DNA of 64,000 nt from Acidobacteriaceae bacterium (GTDB lineage Bacteria; Acidobacteriota; Terriglobia; Terriglobales; Acidobacteriaceae): NCBI GenBank assembly GCA_003134815.1, contig PLCO01000013.1, positions 1-64,000 of the forward strand, written 5' to 3'. Position numbers and translations under genes: made by a program. Under the pieces are notes generated by a model that was not told where the DNA came from, did not search any database, and saw only the letters and a program-made list of their open reading frames with translations. Positions 1 through 9,367 of this stretch are shown piece by piece (positions within the stretch are counted from its first letter, which is position 1; each line of letters opens with the position of its first letter).

Positions 1-323
1 TTATCTAGGACAGCCCCAAAAAAAATTACCTCAATTTTGGCAAAAAGTGACTCTAACCCTAAAAGAATCAACAAATCTTCCAAAAATCCGCTTCGATTTT
101 TTGCGTTTTTTGTCGATTTTTATGCGCAAAACGGCCCCAAATCGACCCATTCGGGCCTTTTCTTGCGCAGCCAGTATGCAAGGTAGGCCGAGGTATGACC
201 CTAGGTATGAATCATCCCGTAAGTCCTTTGTTACCAAATATGGAGGTATGGCATACCGGGGGGTGGGGGGATATATCGAAGTAGTAAACATCCGGGCGGA
301 TTCAACTAGCTCCGCCAACTCCG
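1..323. other. Non-coding, AT-richer stretch with short repeats
   Basis: No convincing gene is seen. The only open frames (minus strand about 31-318, plus strand 47-478) have no family resemblance and overlap each other. The stretch carries three copies of AGGTATG (191-197, 203-209, 244-250), a 13-base inverted repeat GGTATGGCATACC at 245-257 and a G-run just after it. Base composition is clearly lower in GC than the genes that follow. Confidence 0.5.
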
Positions 324-761
324 CTAGCTCCGCAGCTCGTCCGCCGCCTCAATCTCCAGCCTGTCTCCGCGTTCGGTCTGCGTCTCGCGGATCGTCCCCG
401 CAGGCAGCTCAAGAATGCTGTGCGCTGAAAAGCACGCCGACAGCCGCCACGGTCCAACTGCGCTGCGCGCCTTCTTGATCCGGCGCTCGCGGTCAAGGTA
501 AATCAGGTCGATGGGGAATCGCATGAAGAATGTGTGTACCGATTCGCAGGGAGCGATCCACAGTCCTTCGCCGCGCTCAAGGCCATCCCGGCCCAGCAAT
601 CCTTTTCTGCGTGTAGGTCCCGTGTGTGCGGCTTCAAGCCGCGTGGCCAGCACTGTTCCGCGCGTCACGTTCGTGACCTGAAGCGGTCCCTGCGGGCCTG
701 CCTGGGCGGGCGGCGAAAGAAACTCCCTCACCGCCGTGGCAATCCTCTGCAGCGAATTCAT
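324..761 (-). CDS. DUF192 family protein at the end of the cpaBC operon
   Basis: This 145-residue protein belongs to the DUF192 family, small beta-rich proteins of unproven function. The family core is visible as LWIAPCESVHTFFMRFPIDL followed by IYLDRE (about residues 66-91), and the usual C-terminal stretch ending in GDRLEIE follows. No obvious signal peptide is present, although many family members are exported. A GAGG-type ribosome site precedes the ATG. It starts 17 bases after the cpaC stop codon, so it is probably the last gene of a cpaB-cpaC-DUF192 transcript. A related domain is fused to PilZ elsewhere in the same Tad locus (13553-14611), which suggests a Tad-associated role; that link is inference. 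Confidence 0.8.
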   Translation of the reverse strand: MNSLQRIATAVREFLSPPAQAGPQGPLQVTNVTRGTVLATRLEAAHTGPTRRKGLLGRDGLERGEGLWIAPCESVHTFFMRFPIDLIYLDRERRIKKARSAVGPWRLSACFSAHSILELPAGTIRETQTERGDRLEIEAADELRS

Positions 762-778
762 CCGCTTGCCTCAGAGTC

Positions 779-2398
779 CTATTGCTGCGGAGGCGCAGCG
801 CCACCTGTGTAGCCGCCCGTACCGCCCGAGTTGATCCCACTTCCACCAGCCGTGCCAAATCCACCTGTGCCGCTCTCGATGATCAGCGGCTTCTCCGGCT
901 TCATGCTGTCCACCAGCGTCTCCACCGGTATCGATGCTGGAGCAGGCGGCAGCGTATTCTCTGGCGTCTTCGCGTCCGGCTGGTGCATCGCAATATTCGA
1001 ATTCGGCGGTATGAACGTCTCCGGATAATTCAGCTCGGGCAGCTTTGCGCCCGCTGGGAATGGCGACACGATCTCCGGCGTCAAAATCACGATCAGCTCG
1101 GAATCGTTCTTGGTCCTCTGCTCCGATTGGAACAACTTGCCAATGATGGGGATGTCGCCAATGAAAGGAATCTTATTGAAAGTATCGGTAGTGCTCTTGT
1201 CCAGCAGGCCACCGATCATAAAGCTCTCACCGTCGGCCAGTTCCACTTCCGTATTCACCCTCCGGGACGTGATTCCCGGCACCACGAATCCTGAGATGGT
1301 TACTCCGTTGGTGAAATCCAGCGCGCTCACTTCCGGGGCCACCTGCAGATGGATCGTTCCCCGCGGCGTAATCGTCGGGATGAAATTGATCCGGATTCCA
1401 TACTCCTTGAATTCGATGGTCACCGTGGCCGCGCCGCCCGATGTGCCCTGCACCACCGGATAGGGAAACTCTCCGCCCGCCAGGAAGCTGGCTTCCTTGC
1501 CGTTGGTCGCCATCACGTTCGGCTCCGCAAGCAACTGAACCACGCCCTTCGTCTCCAGCGCGTTGATGTCCGCACCCACGCCCAGGCCGGGGAAGAAGGC
1601 AAGCAGGTTGAGCTCGTTGGAAAACGTCGCTGTCGCGGCGACTCCTGACACTCCGCTTCCGCTGCCACCTGAGGTTGAGCCCGAGATCGCCGGCGGCGAA
1701 AACTGCCCGGTAGTGACTCCTCCCACCGCATTTCCTAGCCCGAGATCAAACAGGTTGATGCCAAGCTGCCGCGCCCGGTTCCGATCCACGCTGGCAAAAC
1801 GCACCTTGATCAAAATCTGCGGATCGGCCTTCGGTACAGTCACGTCCAGCAGGTTCACAACCTTCCCCGCTGAAGACGCAATCTGCAACGCGCGCGACGA
1901 GCTCACCAGGTCGTTGACCGTTCCCCGCAGAAAAATGCTGTTGTTGTTGTAGCTCACCCGGATCGGCTGGCCCGGAAGCTCCGCTCTCAGTTCGCGCCGG
2001 ATGGCGTCCAGGCTGTCGCCCGTGACCGTCGCCAATGCCCGTACCGTCACGTTGAAAAACTGCCGCCCGCCGTGAATGTCCCAAATAATCAGGCTCGTTT
2101 CGCCGGCGGCCTTGCCGTCTACCATGATCTCCGTGGGGCTGATCGCTGTCGCCTCGGCAATGTCGCCAAGTCCGATCGCGACACGCTGGATCGGTTGCGC
2201 GCAGTCCACGAGCACCGATTTTCCCACCGTCACCGACAGCTCGTTTGTGGAATCCTCATAAGTGGTTTCTGCGGCGGGCGGCTGCGCTGCCGGCGCGGCC
2301 GGCGCTGGCGCGCTCTGCGCCTGCGCGCCCTGCCAGGCAATCAATGCCAAGGCCAGCGCGCTGCAAGATACGATGGTGACCCCTGCCTTCGCTCTCAA
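779..2398 (-). CDS. cpaC: Tad/Flp pilus outer-membrane secretin CpaC
   Basis: This 539-residue secretin forms the outer-membrane channel through which Tad pili are assembled. An N-terminal signal peptide (about residues 1-28) is followed by the pilus/secretin N-terminal domain (about 50-120), a BON-like segment (about 130-190) and the secretin C-domain (about 260-440), including the VELADGESFMIGGLL and PFIGDIPIIGKLF signatures. The tail is rich in Pro, Gly and Ser. The start codon is TTG and overlaps the cpaB stop codon, with GAGGG six bases upstream, so translation is probably coupled. The DUF192 gene follows. The family call is firm; the exact start is less so. Confidence 0.93.
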   Translation of the reverse strand: MRAKAGVTIVSCSALALALIAWQGAQAQSAPAPAAPAAQPPAAETTYEDSTNELSVTVGKSVLVDCAQPIQRVAIGLGDIAEATAISPTEIMVDGKAAGETSLIIWDIHGGRQFFNVTVRALATVTGDSLDAIRRELRAELPGQPIRVSYNNNSIFLRGTVNDLVSSSRALQIASSAGKVVNLLDVTVPKADPQILIKVRFASVDRNRARQLGINLFDLGLGNAVGGVTTGQFSPPAISGSTSGGSGSGVSGVAATATFSNELNLLAFFPGLGVGADINALETKGVVQLLAEPNVMATNGKEASFLAGGEFPYPVVQGTSGGAATVTIEFKEYGIRINFIPTITPRGTIHLQVAPEVSALDFTNGVTISGFVVPGITSRRVNTEVELADGESFMIGGLLDKSTTDTFNKIPFIGDIPIIGKLFQSEQRTKNDSELIVILTPEIVSPFPAGAKLPELNYPETFIPPNSNIAMHQPDAKTPENTLPPAPASIPVETLVDSMKPEKPLIIESGTGGFGTAGGSGINSGGTGGYTGGAAPPQQ

Positions 2399-3231
2399 TG
2401 CTGTCCCTCAGGTGAAGCGAACTTTTGGTTCTCGGTTTTGTTGCCGTTCATGATAACGATCTGATAGGGCTTCGCAGCAGGCTTGGCAGGTCCTCTCGCG
2501 GCGTGCTCTTTCGGCGCCGGAGTCGGGGTCCCAAACAGGTTGCCCATGCCCGCCGCCGGAACCTTGGTCATCTGCGTATCCAGCGGATTGCGCAGCACAA
2601 GCTGAATCTTCAGCGAATTGCTCGCCAGGCTCAGCAGCTCGGCCTGCTCTGGCGTCACCAGCAGGTTCACTACCTGCACCTGTAGCGGCTTGCCTGTAGC
2701 GTCCCTCTGAATGTCGGTGCCTGCCGAGAGAACTTGAATATTCTGCAGAATTGTCTCTGTCACCACTCCCTCGTTGGCGCTCCCTGGAGGGTTGCCGGAA
2801 ACCAGAACGTCCACGCGCATACCGGGAATCACAAATCCCGCTACGCCCACAACCTCATCCACTCGCACCGCGCACGCGCGCATGCCCTGCGGAATTGTCG
2901 GCGCCAATCCGCCGCCCGATCCAAGGCCTGCCAGTTGGTTGTCAAGAATCGGCTCGCCTTGCGAAATCTGCGTAATCGCGCCTCGCCCAATCGCGTCTTC
3001 CTGCTTGAAAAGCGCGCCCTTCGGCGGCGTGCCGGTCAGCGTCATCGTCGTCAGGTCATCGGTTGTCAGCACCGCGCCCAGTGGTATGTCCTTGGCTGCC
3101 GAAACCACCCGCGTCGTCGACTCGGGCTTCGACGCGCCCATCCCTTTGCTCACGAGCTTATACACCACCCACGCGCACCCGCCGGCGATCACCATTGCCA
3201 CCAGCATGATCGTCATCAGTCTTCGATTCAT
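2395..3231 (-). CDS. cpaB: Flp pilus assembly protein CpaB (SAF domain)
   Basis: CpaB (about 278 residues) is a periplasmic, membrane-anchored partner of the CpaC secretin in Tad pilus assembly. A single N-terminal membrane segment begins MNRRLMTIMLVAMVIAGG, as is usual for the family. The SAF domain follows (about residues 35-100: VVSAAKDIPLGAVLTTDDL), then an RcpC-like region with MRVDVLVSG. I chose the ATG at 3231 because it places the membrane segment at the N terminus. A TTG ten codons upstream (3261), with AGAAGG before it, is a real alternative. The gene overlaps cpaC by its stop codon. Confidence 0.92.
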   Translation of the reverse strand: MNRRLMTIMLVAMVIAGGCAWVVYKLVSKGMGASKPESTTRVVSAAKDIPLGAVLTTDDLTTMTLTGTPPKGALFKQEDAIGRGAITQISQGEPILDNQLAGLGSGGGLAPTIPQGMRACAVRVDEVVGVAGFVIPGMRVDVLVSGNPPGSANEGVVTETILQNIQVLSAGTDIQRDATGKPLQVQVVNLLVTPEQAELLSLASNSLKIQLVLRNPLDTQMTKVPAAGMGNLFGTPTPAPKEHAARGPAKPAAKPYQIVIMNGNKTENQKFASPEGQH

Positions 3232-3795
3232 CCCTGCACCGATGGAGATGGCTTTCGCCAACTCCGCCCTTCTTTGCTTACCTCAACCGCCGCGACTGCC
3301 TTGCGTGACTTTCGTACCGCCTTCGGATCGGAAGGGATTCTGAAATCGATCCCCACCCCCGAAAATATCCCGCACGATCTGCCCACTCTATTCATACGGA
3401 TCGAGTTCGGCTCGGAGTGCGGTTTCAGTGTATTCCCTGAAAGCCTTCCGAATTGCATTAGAATCGCCGCGATCTATCGATGAGGTATCAAAAGTGCTAT
3501 GGGGGAAAGCCTCTCGATGAGCGATCCTGAAATGGTCAACAATGAACTCCTGAAACGGAACTTCCCGACTGTTCGATACGCTTCCGATCAGCGGGACATT
3601 CTGCAAAAGGTTACTGTGAGTTTACTCGGCATTCGGAGGTCCCGGCTTGCATCTTCCGTGTTATAGCCGCGCAGTAAATCATGTGCCGAAGCGGGGATAT
3701 ATTCGGACTATCTGCCCCCTTGTGCGCACATTGAAGCGCACATTCCGAAAGTCACTAATGCTTCCGAAAATCTGCACGGGAGGATCCAACTGCGG
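3232..3795. other. Intergenic region between cpaB and the divergent TonB-like gene
   Basis: This region separates two divergently oriented genes and should hold both promoters, but I could not pick a convincing -35/-10 pair. GC content is lower than in the neighbours. Two tiny plus-strand frames, 3428-3520 (GTG start, 30 residues) and 3517-3666 (ATG start, 49 residues), overlap by ATGA as coupled genes do. Neither resembles a known family, and a minus-strand frame (3388-3606) overlaps them. They could be a gene remnant or chance. Confidence 0.4.
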
Positions 3796-5268
3796 ATGAG
3801 TTCTCCCTACACCCAGAGCCTCTTCAGCGAACGGTCTGACTTCGGTCACCGCAGCACCACTCCTGTTGCGGCTTCCGCCGTCCTTCACGTCCTGCTGATC
3901 GCCGCCGTGTGGTTCACCGTAACCTATCGGCCGCCCTTTGTCCGGATCACTGCGGAGCACTACAAAGTCCGCGAGCTTGATCTCAGCATTCCTGACGATG
4001 CGCGTCTCCCGCCCAAAATTCGCTATCCTGCTTCCACTCCCGGCGCTCACGCCCCCGCTTCTGCCGGCAAGCCTTCGCAGACCCCGCCCGCTCTGCAGGA
4101 AGTCGCGCAGGCCAAGCCGGGCCCACAGACGCTCATCCAGCCCGACGTCGAAAACCCGGTTACGCTTGCTCAGCAGATTCCCGTGCCTCAGGTGGTCATC
4201 TGGAAGCCGAGCAGCGTCCCGGTCAAGAAAATCACTCCGCCTCCGCCGCAGCCGCCTGCATCCGCTGAAGCCAAGCCTTCTGTCGAGCGTCCCAATGATG
4301 AGCTCACGCTGGCCGACGTCAATCTCGCTTCCAGTTTTCATCTCACGCCGAAACCTCTCCTGACCGCAAGCACCACTTCTCCCGTCACAGTGCACGCTCC
4401 GCAGCAGCCGCAGAGGCCGCCCATGACCTCATCGCAATCCGCGGCCCAGCCCACTCCGGCTGCAATTCTCTCTCTATCCAACCTGCGCATGAAGGAAGGC
4501 ATTGCCACCCTCCCGCCGGTGAATGAGAGTGTCGTTGTTAAAGCGCCGGGAACACTAGCACGTCAGGGCAACGCCGCTGCGGCGCCCGGCAAGGACAACT
4601 CGTCTCCCAATCCAGGCCAGGGCGGATCGACCTCAGGTCCGGGGGGCAACCCAAAAAATCCTGCATCCGTCTCCGGCGCAGGGAATGCCCCGGCATTCAA
4701 GGTGTCCGGACCAGGCTTGGCGTCCGCCGGCAACAAACCCCCGGGGCCCGAACCTGGAACAGGAACCAACCCCGACAGCCTTGACAGCAACCGGCTTTCT
4801 ACAACGGCCGTCTCCGAGCCTAAGGATGGCCATTTCGGCTCCACCGTGGTCGGAAACCAGATCGAAAATCAGTTCCCCGAAATAGCCGACGTTTGGAATG
4901 GAAGAGTCAACTACACCGTCTACCTGCATGTCGGCTTGTCGCATAGCTGGGTGATGCAATATTCGGTTCCCCGCACGGCCGGCAATTCTGCGGGAAGCCC
5001 GATTACTCATCTTGAAGCGCCCTGGCCCTATGACATCGTGCGTCCCAATCTCAGTCCCGGCGCCATCGACGCTGACGCGCTCATGATTCACGGCTTCGTG
5101 AATCAATCCGGCCACTTCGAAACGCTCAGCGTCGTATTCCCGCAGTCCTTCCCCCAGGCGCAATTCGTTCTCGCTGCGCTTGAGAAATGGCAGTTCCGCC
5201 CCGCCACGCAGGACGGCCAATCCGCCAAAGTTGAAGTGTTGTTGATTATCCCCGAGCAGTTTGAGTAG
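3796..5268 (+). CDS. TonB-like energy-transducer family protein
   Basis: This 490-residue protein has the architecture of TonB-type energy transducers: a short cytoplasmic N terminus, one membrane helix (about residues 25-45, AASAVLHVLLIAAVWFTV), a very long Pro/Ala/Ser-rich periplasmic spacer (about 60-345) and a C-terminal alpha/beta domain (about 370-490) including VLAALEKWQFRPA, which resembles the TonB C-terminal fold. It is longer than classic TonB because of the spacer. It lies on the opposite strand inside the Tad locus, between cpaB and the NHL lipoprotein. No exbB or exbD neighbour is present. Whether it serves the large receptors at 51-59 kb or the secretin is unknown. Confidence 0.65.
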   Translation: MSSPYTQSLFSERSDFGHRSTTPVAASAVLHVLLIAAVWFTVTYRPPFVRITAEHYKVRELDLSIPDDARLPPKIRYPASTPGAHAPASAGKPSQTPPALQEVAQAKPGPQTLIQPDVENPVTLAQQIPVPQVVIWKPSSVPVKKITPPPPQPPASAEAKPSVERPNDELTLADVNLASSFHLTPKPLLTASTTSPVTVHAPQQPQRPPMTSSQSAAQPTPAAILSLSNLRMKEGIATLPPVNESVVVKAPGTLARQGNAAAAPGKDNSSPNPGQGGSTSGPGGNPKNPASVSGAGNAPAFKVSGPGLASAGNKPPGPEPGTGTNPDSLDSNRLSTTAVSEPKDGHFGSTVVGNQIENQFPEIADVWNGRVNYTVYLHVGLSHSWVMQYSVPRTAGNSAGSPITHLEAPWPYDIVRPNLSPGAIDADALMIHGFVNQSGHFETLSVVFPQSFPQAQFVLAALEKWQFRPATQDGQSAKVEVLLIIPEQFE

Positions 5269-5332
5269 TCCTGCCCGGGACGCTCCAGTGCTTCCCTGTC
5301 GCTCCAGCGCTTTAGGAAACTCTGACCCTCGC

Positions 5333-7267
5333 TTACGGCCGCGTCCCCAGCTCCTTGTAGGTCTCGCCCGCTGACAGCGGCGTCACCACCGGTACCGCCG
5401 CGCCCACAAACTCTACCAAGGGGCCGGTGCCGTTGATGCTCGACGCCACCCACACGTTACCCGAGCCGTCGATGGCGATGCTGTACGGTGAGAACATTCC
5501 AAGGTTCACGTATCCGTTGGCTCCGGAGATCGCGATTCCGCCTGAACTGAATTCACTTACGCTGTCGCTGTTCCCCCCGTTATTCGCGGCCCACACATTC
5601 CCTGCGCCGTCAATGGCTATCCCATAAGGATTGTCCAGCCCTCCGCCGGTGTATCCGCTCGTGCCGGATACGGCAGACCCATTCGAGCTGAGCTCGCTCA
5701 GGCTGCTGCTGCCGCGGTTTGTCGCCCACACGTTGCCCGATGCGTCAATCGCCACGTCGTAAGGTAAGTTCAGTCCCGCGCCTGTGAAAAGAGTTACCGT
5801 AGGCGGCTGGCCCGGAAGGCTGCTGGGCACTGCTTCGGCAAGGCTGGGAATGGCGCCAAGATAGTTCGCCGTCCACACGTCGCCGGCTGTGTCGGCGGCA
5901 ATGCCTGCCGGGCCGGCCAGTACGTCGCCGCCGTAGCCGCTGCTGCCTGAGAGCGCCAATCCGCCCGATGCGTTGGATTCGAATTCGCTCAGGCTGTTGC
6001 CGCCATTATTCGCCGCCCATGCATTTCCCACGCTGTCGATGGCGATGCCGTATGGATTGTTCAGCCCGCCGCCCACGAATCCGGGAGGACCTGAGATCTT
6101 TTGCCCCTGATAATTGAATTCGCTGAGGTCGTCTCCGTTATAGTTTGCCACCCACGCGCTCCCAAAGGTGTCAATCGCCACGCCCGTCGGGTTGTCCAAC
6201 CCGGCCGCACTGTAGGGCGAACCCGTTTTCGGCACACCGTTGGAATTGAGTTCATTGAGAGTGCTGGTGCTGTAGTTTGGCGCCCACACGTTGCCCGCGG
6301 CGTCGATGGCAACTGCCCCTGGGGCAATTCCTGTGCCGGACAACCCGTCTCCCGTGTAAACGATCGAGATCGTGAAGTCGTTCGGTGCGTTCAGCAGCGT
6401 CGGCTGGAACGCTAGGTTCGACGGCACCAGCCCGAGCAACGTTGCCACGTTCGCACCGGGGTTGTGAGCAATGTTGATCGCCGCCGTCGCCGTCTCCACT
6501 GGTTGCGTATTCCCGTTTTTCGCGTTGCCGAATAGCGTGGTGCACGGTGTCGACGACGGCCCCGCCGAATTCACGCATGCCGCTAGAATGTCTGCCAGTG
6601 AATCGATCTCGGCTTGGGGTACCGTTCCATTGCCGTTGGGCGTCGTGGTCAGCGCCAAGCCCCGGCCCAGCGACTCAAGGTTGGTCACCGTTGCAAATGC
6701 GTTCGGAACATCGGTCGCCGTCGCCAGCGTGCTGCTCGAGCTCGACACATGCGTCGCGTCCGTCGCAAAGCCGGAGATTGCATTCGCCGTCGCGATCGTC
6801 GAAATCTCGTTGATCACCACATAAGGCGCGGACGAGAGCGAGCCGCACGTCCCCAGAGCTGCCATCAGGCCAATGGCGGCATTCGTGCCCTGTCCCAGTC
6901 CCGGATCGCCCCCAACCGCGTATAGGTACACCTGCGATCCCGCGCTCGGGCAGGTGAAATCGCCTGTGATGTTGAATGCACCCTGCGATTGCGTCGGGTA
7001 ATAGTAGTTGCCGTTGCCGTCTGCGACGGTGCCGCCGCCGCTTTCGAGCAGTGAAACTGCCGCATTGCCGTAGCCCGTCGTGTTGGCCGCGTAGAGGTAG
7101 ACTTTCGCCCCTACAATCGGCTGCTGTCCGCCGTGCACCATGCCTTTCAGTGGAGCTCCCGAAATGGAGCCCGCCGCTGTCTGTGTCGGCGTGGTTCCCG
7201 GCATTCCTGAGCAGCCGGATAGAGCTAGAACACACAATGCCAGTACAATCGTCCAGGAAATACGCAC
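5333..7267 (-). CDS. NHL-repeat (beta-propeller) lipoprotein
   Basis: This secreted lipoprotein (about 644 residues) has a signal peptide ending in the lipobox LSGC (about residues 15-18). The middle part (about 30-300) has a carboxypeptidase-regulatory-like start (SGAPLKGMVHGGQQPIVGAK). Residues about 310-640 are repeated NHL-type blades of the pattern DNPYGIAIDGAGNVWAANNG, probably forming a beta-propeller. I prefer the GTG start at 7267, because AAGGAG lies seven bases upstream and this gives a clean lipoprotein signal; an ATG at 7288 is the alternative. It sits just downstream of tadG3 and has its own candidate promoter. A surface role linked to the pilus is possible but unproven. Confidence 0.82.
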   Translation of the reverse strand: MRISWTIVLALCVLALSGCSGMPGTTPTQTAAGSISGAPLKGMVHGGQQPIVGAKVYLYAANTTGYGNAAVSLLESGGGTVADGNGNYYYPTQSQGAFNITGDFTCPSAGSQVYLYAVGGDPGLGQGTNAAIGLMAALGTCGSLSSAPYVVINEISTIATANAISGFATDATHVSSSSSTLATATDVPNAFATVTNLESLGRGLALTTTPNGNGTVPQAEIDSLADILAACVNSAGPSSTPCTTLFGNAKNGNTQPVETATAAINIAHNPGANVATLLGLVPSNLAFQPTLLNAPNDFTISIVYTGDGLSGTGIAPGAVAIDAAGNVWAPNYSTSTLNELNSNGVPKTGSPYSAAGLDNPTGVAIDTFGSAWVANYNGDDLSEFNYQGQKISGPPGFVGGGLNNPYGIAIDSVGNAWAANNGGNSLSEFESNASGGLALSGSSGYGGDVLAGPAGIAADTAGDVWTANYLGAIPSLAEAVPSSLPGQPPTVTLFTGAGLNLPYDVAIDASGNVWATNRGSSSLSELSSNGSAVSGTSGYTGGGLDNPYGIAIDGAGNVWAANNGGNSDSVSEFSSGGIAISGANGYVNLGMFSPYSIAIDGSGNVWVASSINGTGPLVEFVGAAVPVVTPLSAGETYKELGTRP

Positions 7268-7320
7268 GGGGGAACTCCTTCGGGCCATCGAGTCGCGTCG
7301 TTACCCGGTTTTCTTTGACG

Positions 7321-7349
7321 TTGTTACCGGATTCCAAGGGTAAAGTCAA
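7321..7349 (-). promoter_or_regulatory. Candidate sigma-70 promoter for the NHL lipoprotein
   Basis: Read on the minus strand, TTGACT (7349-7344) and TAACAA (7326-7321) are separated by 17 bases. This matches the usual housekeeping promoter spacing, with a strong -35 and a moderate -10 hexamer. It lies about 55 bases upstream of the chosen start codon at 7267. Confidence 0.45.
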
Positions 7350-7358
7350 GCCCACATT

Positions 7359-8936
7359 CTATGTAGTCCCGCTGGGAATCAGCCGCGGCGTGCTCAGATT
7401 CGAGGTAATCGCGCGGAAAATCGCAGTCAACTTGGTAATGTTTTGGTTGCTGGGCGCGGACGCCTCGCAACCCGACCCGTCATCGGAGTAGAAATTCACC
7501 GCTGCCGAGGCCATTGCCGCCAGCGCATCGCACCCTTGCTTGCCCGGACCCCAGGTTCCTCCGGTTGCCGTCATCGAGGCGCTGTAGGTTTTGTCCGTTA
7601 CGCAGCTGCCCGTCGTCGGCGAACCGTAACCGATCGTGTACACCTTCGTCCCCGCCGCCGTCGCGGCCTGTGCCTCCAGCACCGCCTGGCCGCACTCCCC
7701 TAGCGCCGAAGGGTAGGCATACGATTCATAGCCCGATGGGTTGCTGGCTATTGTCCCAGTTCCATTCAGCGTGCCCTCGCTGGCAATCAGGCTTATCGGA
7801 GTCGTGTTGCACGCGCCGGCCGTGGTGTTGGCGTTCGATGCGCACGCATTCAGGTCGCCGTCTCCGAGAATGATCATCGCGTTCTGCGATCCCGGATTGG
7901 CCGCCTGTTGAACCAGCAGCGCCGCCTGCGCCGCATCGATCGCCTGTGGATAGTAGGTCCACTCAAAGCGCGTCGAAACGCCGCTGCAGCCGCCGCCGCC
8001 TGCCGCGATGACCATATGCGAGCTCGTATTCAGGGCTGTTGATGAGTCCGTAGTCTTGTAATCGTTCGACCACGTCACCACCAGGTAGGTATCCGATGAA
8101 GGCAGCGTCGTATTCGATGGCGGGTCGGGAAACGTGTAGGCCACGGCCGTCGGGCTACCGACTCCGCAAGTGGAGTCTTTGTAAACTGTCCCGCTCGTCA
8201 CCGCGGGAAACACGAACAGGCTCACGCTATCCACATACGTCGTGCTGGAGGCGCACGTTTGGCCCAGCCCGCAGGGATACAAATCGTTCAGCAGCGCCTG
8301 AATGCCCCCTTTTGCGCAAGTAAGTTGCGTCCCATTGCATTGCATGCCATTGTCGTAGTAGGCCATCGATGGCGTCGCGTCCAGGACAATGGCAATGTTC
8401 CACGGGGTATTCTGCCCGCCCGCCATGGCTGCTTTCGCCGTGTACGACACGTTCATCTGATGCATCCCGATCAATCCGCCAAACCACATTGGGATCGTCG
8501 CGGTCTGTGTCACCGAGAGTGCGTTGTAGCCCCCTGCGGCACCGGTAGAGGTCTCGCACGCCACGTTCAGGGTGTTCGACACCGCGTTCAGGCACTGGTA
8601 GGTCGGAGTTGCCGTCACGTTCAGCAGCATCGACGTCGCGTTCAAATCGCCCGATTGCGAACTGTATTGCGCCACGTTCAGCGACGCCTGGGTTGTGTTT
8701 GGCATAGCTGCCGCGCCGGCCAGCGCCGCCGAATTCGTCGATGCCACAAGCCGCTGGTACGCGTAATACACATGGCCGGTCTCAACTGACGCCGCGGCAA
8801 GAGCCATCATCGAGGTTGCCGTGATCATCACCAGAACTGCCGCCTGACCCTTTTCGCTCCTCAGGAGCCTGCGCATCGTCGAATTTCCGAGCCGTTTTCC
8901 AGGCAATTTGCCAAGCTGATTACCGAGCTGTTTCAT
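7359..8936 (-). CDS. TadG-like pilus protein with von Willebrand A domain (copy 3)
   Basis: This 525-residue protein has the TadE/TadG N terminus (RSEKGQAAVLVMITATSMMA, a prepilin-like membrane helix at about residues 23-50) followed by a periplasmic region with a von Willebrand A-like domain. The metal-site motif reads LDATPSM, a variant of DxSxS. TadG proteins are Tad-associated pseudopilin-like components, possibly surface-exposed. The start at 8936 has AAAGGTGG nine bases upstream; a longer frame to 9080 is less likely. It is nearly identical over long stretches to the gene at 9368-10915, so the two are a tandem duplicate. The C terminus TPRLIPSGTT is shared by that copy. Confidence 0.85.
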   Translation of the reverse strand: MKQLGNQLGKLPGKRLGNSTMRRLLRSEKGQAAVLVMITATSMMALAAASVETGHVYYAYQRLVASTNSAALAGAAAMPNTTQASLNVAQYSSQSGDLNATSMLLNVTATPTYQCLNAVSNTLNVACETSTGAAGGYNALSVTQTATIPMWFGGLIGMHQMNVSYTAKAAMAGGQNTPWNIAIVLDATPSMAYYDNGMQCNGTQLTCAKGGIQALLNDLYPCGLGQTCASSTTYVDSVSLFVFPAVTSGTVYKDSTCGVGSPTAVAYTFPDPPSNTTLPSSDTYLVVTWSNDYKTTDSSTALNTSSHMVIAAGGGGCSGVSTRFEWTYYPQAIDAAQAALLVQQAANPGSQNAMIILGDGDLNACASNANTTAGACNTTPISLIASEGTLNGTGTIASNPSGYESYAYPSALGECGQAVLEAQAATAAGTKVYTIGYGSPTTGSCVTDKTYSASMTATGGTWGPGKQGCDALAAMASAAVNFYSDDGSGCEASAPSNQNITKLTAIFRAITSNLSTPRLIPSGTT

Positions 8937-9367
8937 GAACAGAGCCCACCTTTCGTGCAGCTCCGGCGCCAGGTCCCCTGGGCGCTCGGTTCTTCGATGA
9001 GCTGAACTTGAAAATCCCGTACCCGCGACCGGTCCCGCAATTGGTCCGATATTGATCCGCGACTCGCAAGGCTCACTCACAGCAAAATCGGCAACGCGAA
9101 TCCAAACTTGAGCGTTGTCTAATCTTGCCTTCTATCGACACACAAAGTGAGCCTCCGCACGCAGCGGCCGCAAATATCCGGCGACGCGGACAGTCACGCC
9201 TTCTTCCGCTCTTTTCCTCTCGATGTGCTTGGGGGCTACAGCCTTATTACGTTGGTTACGAATTCCGTCCTCTCAACGCAGCAAAAAGGGTACGAGCGAT
9301 GCCCGTACCCCTTCAGGTCTAGAGTAACTTTGACGTTCTAAGTAGCTTGTCTTTGTCTCGGCTCGCC
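8937..9367. other. Gap between tadG3 and tadG2
   Basis: No gene is seen here. It contains a strong minus-strand terminator hairpin just after tadG2 (9283-9312) and must therefore contain a separate promoter for tadG3, which I could not place with confidence. Confidence 0.5.
9283..9312 (-). terminator. Rho-independent terminator after tadG2
   Basis: On the minus strand the RNA would fold GGGUACG (9310-9304 side) with CGUACCC around a nine-base loop. The stem is extended by A-U pairs and followed by a run of five U residues. It lies about 55 bases past the tadG2 stop codon. Confidence 0.75.

Noticed and set aside
3388..3606. 72-residue minus-strand frame
   Set aside because: No ribosome site or family; overlaps other tiny frames in a regulatory gap.
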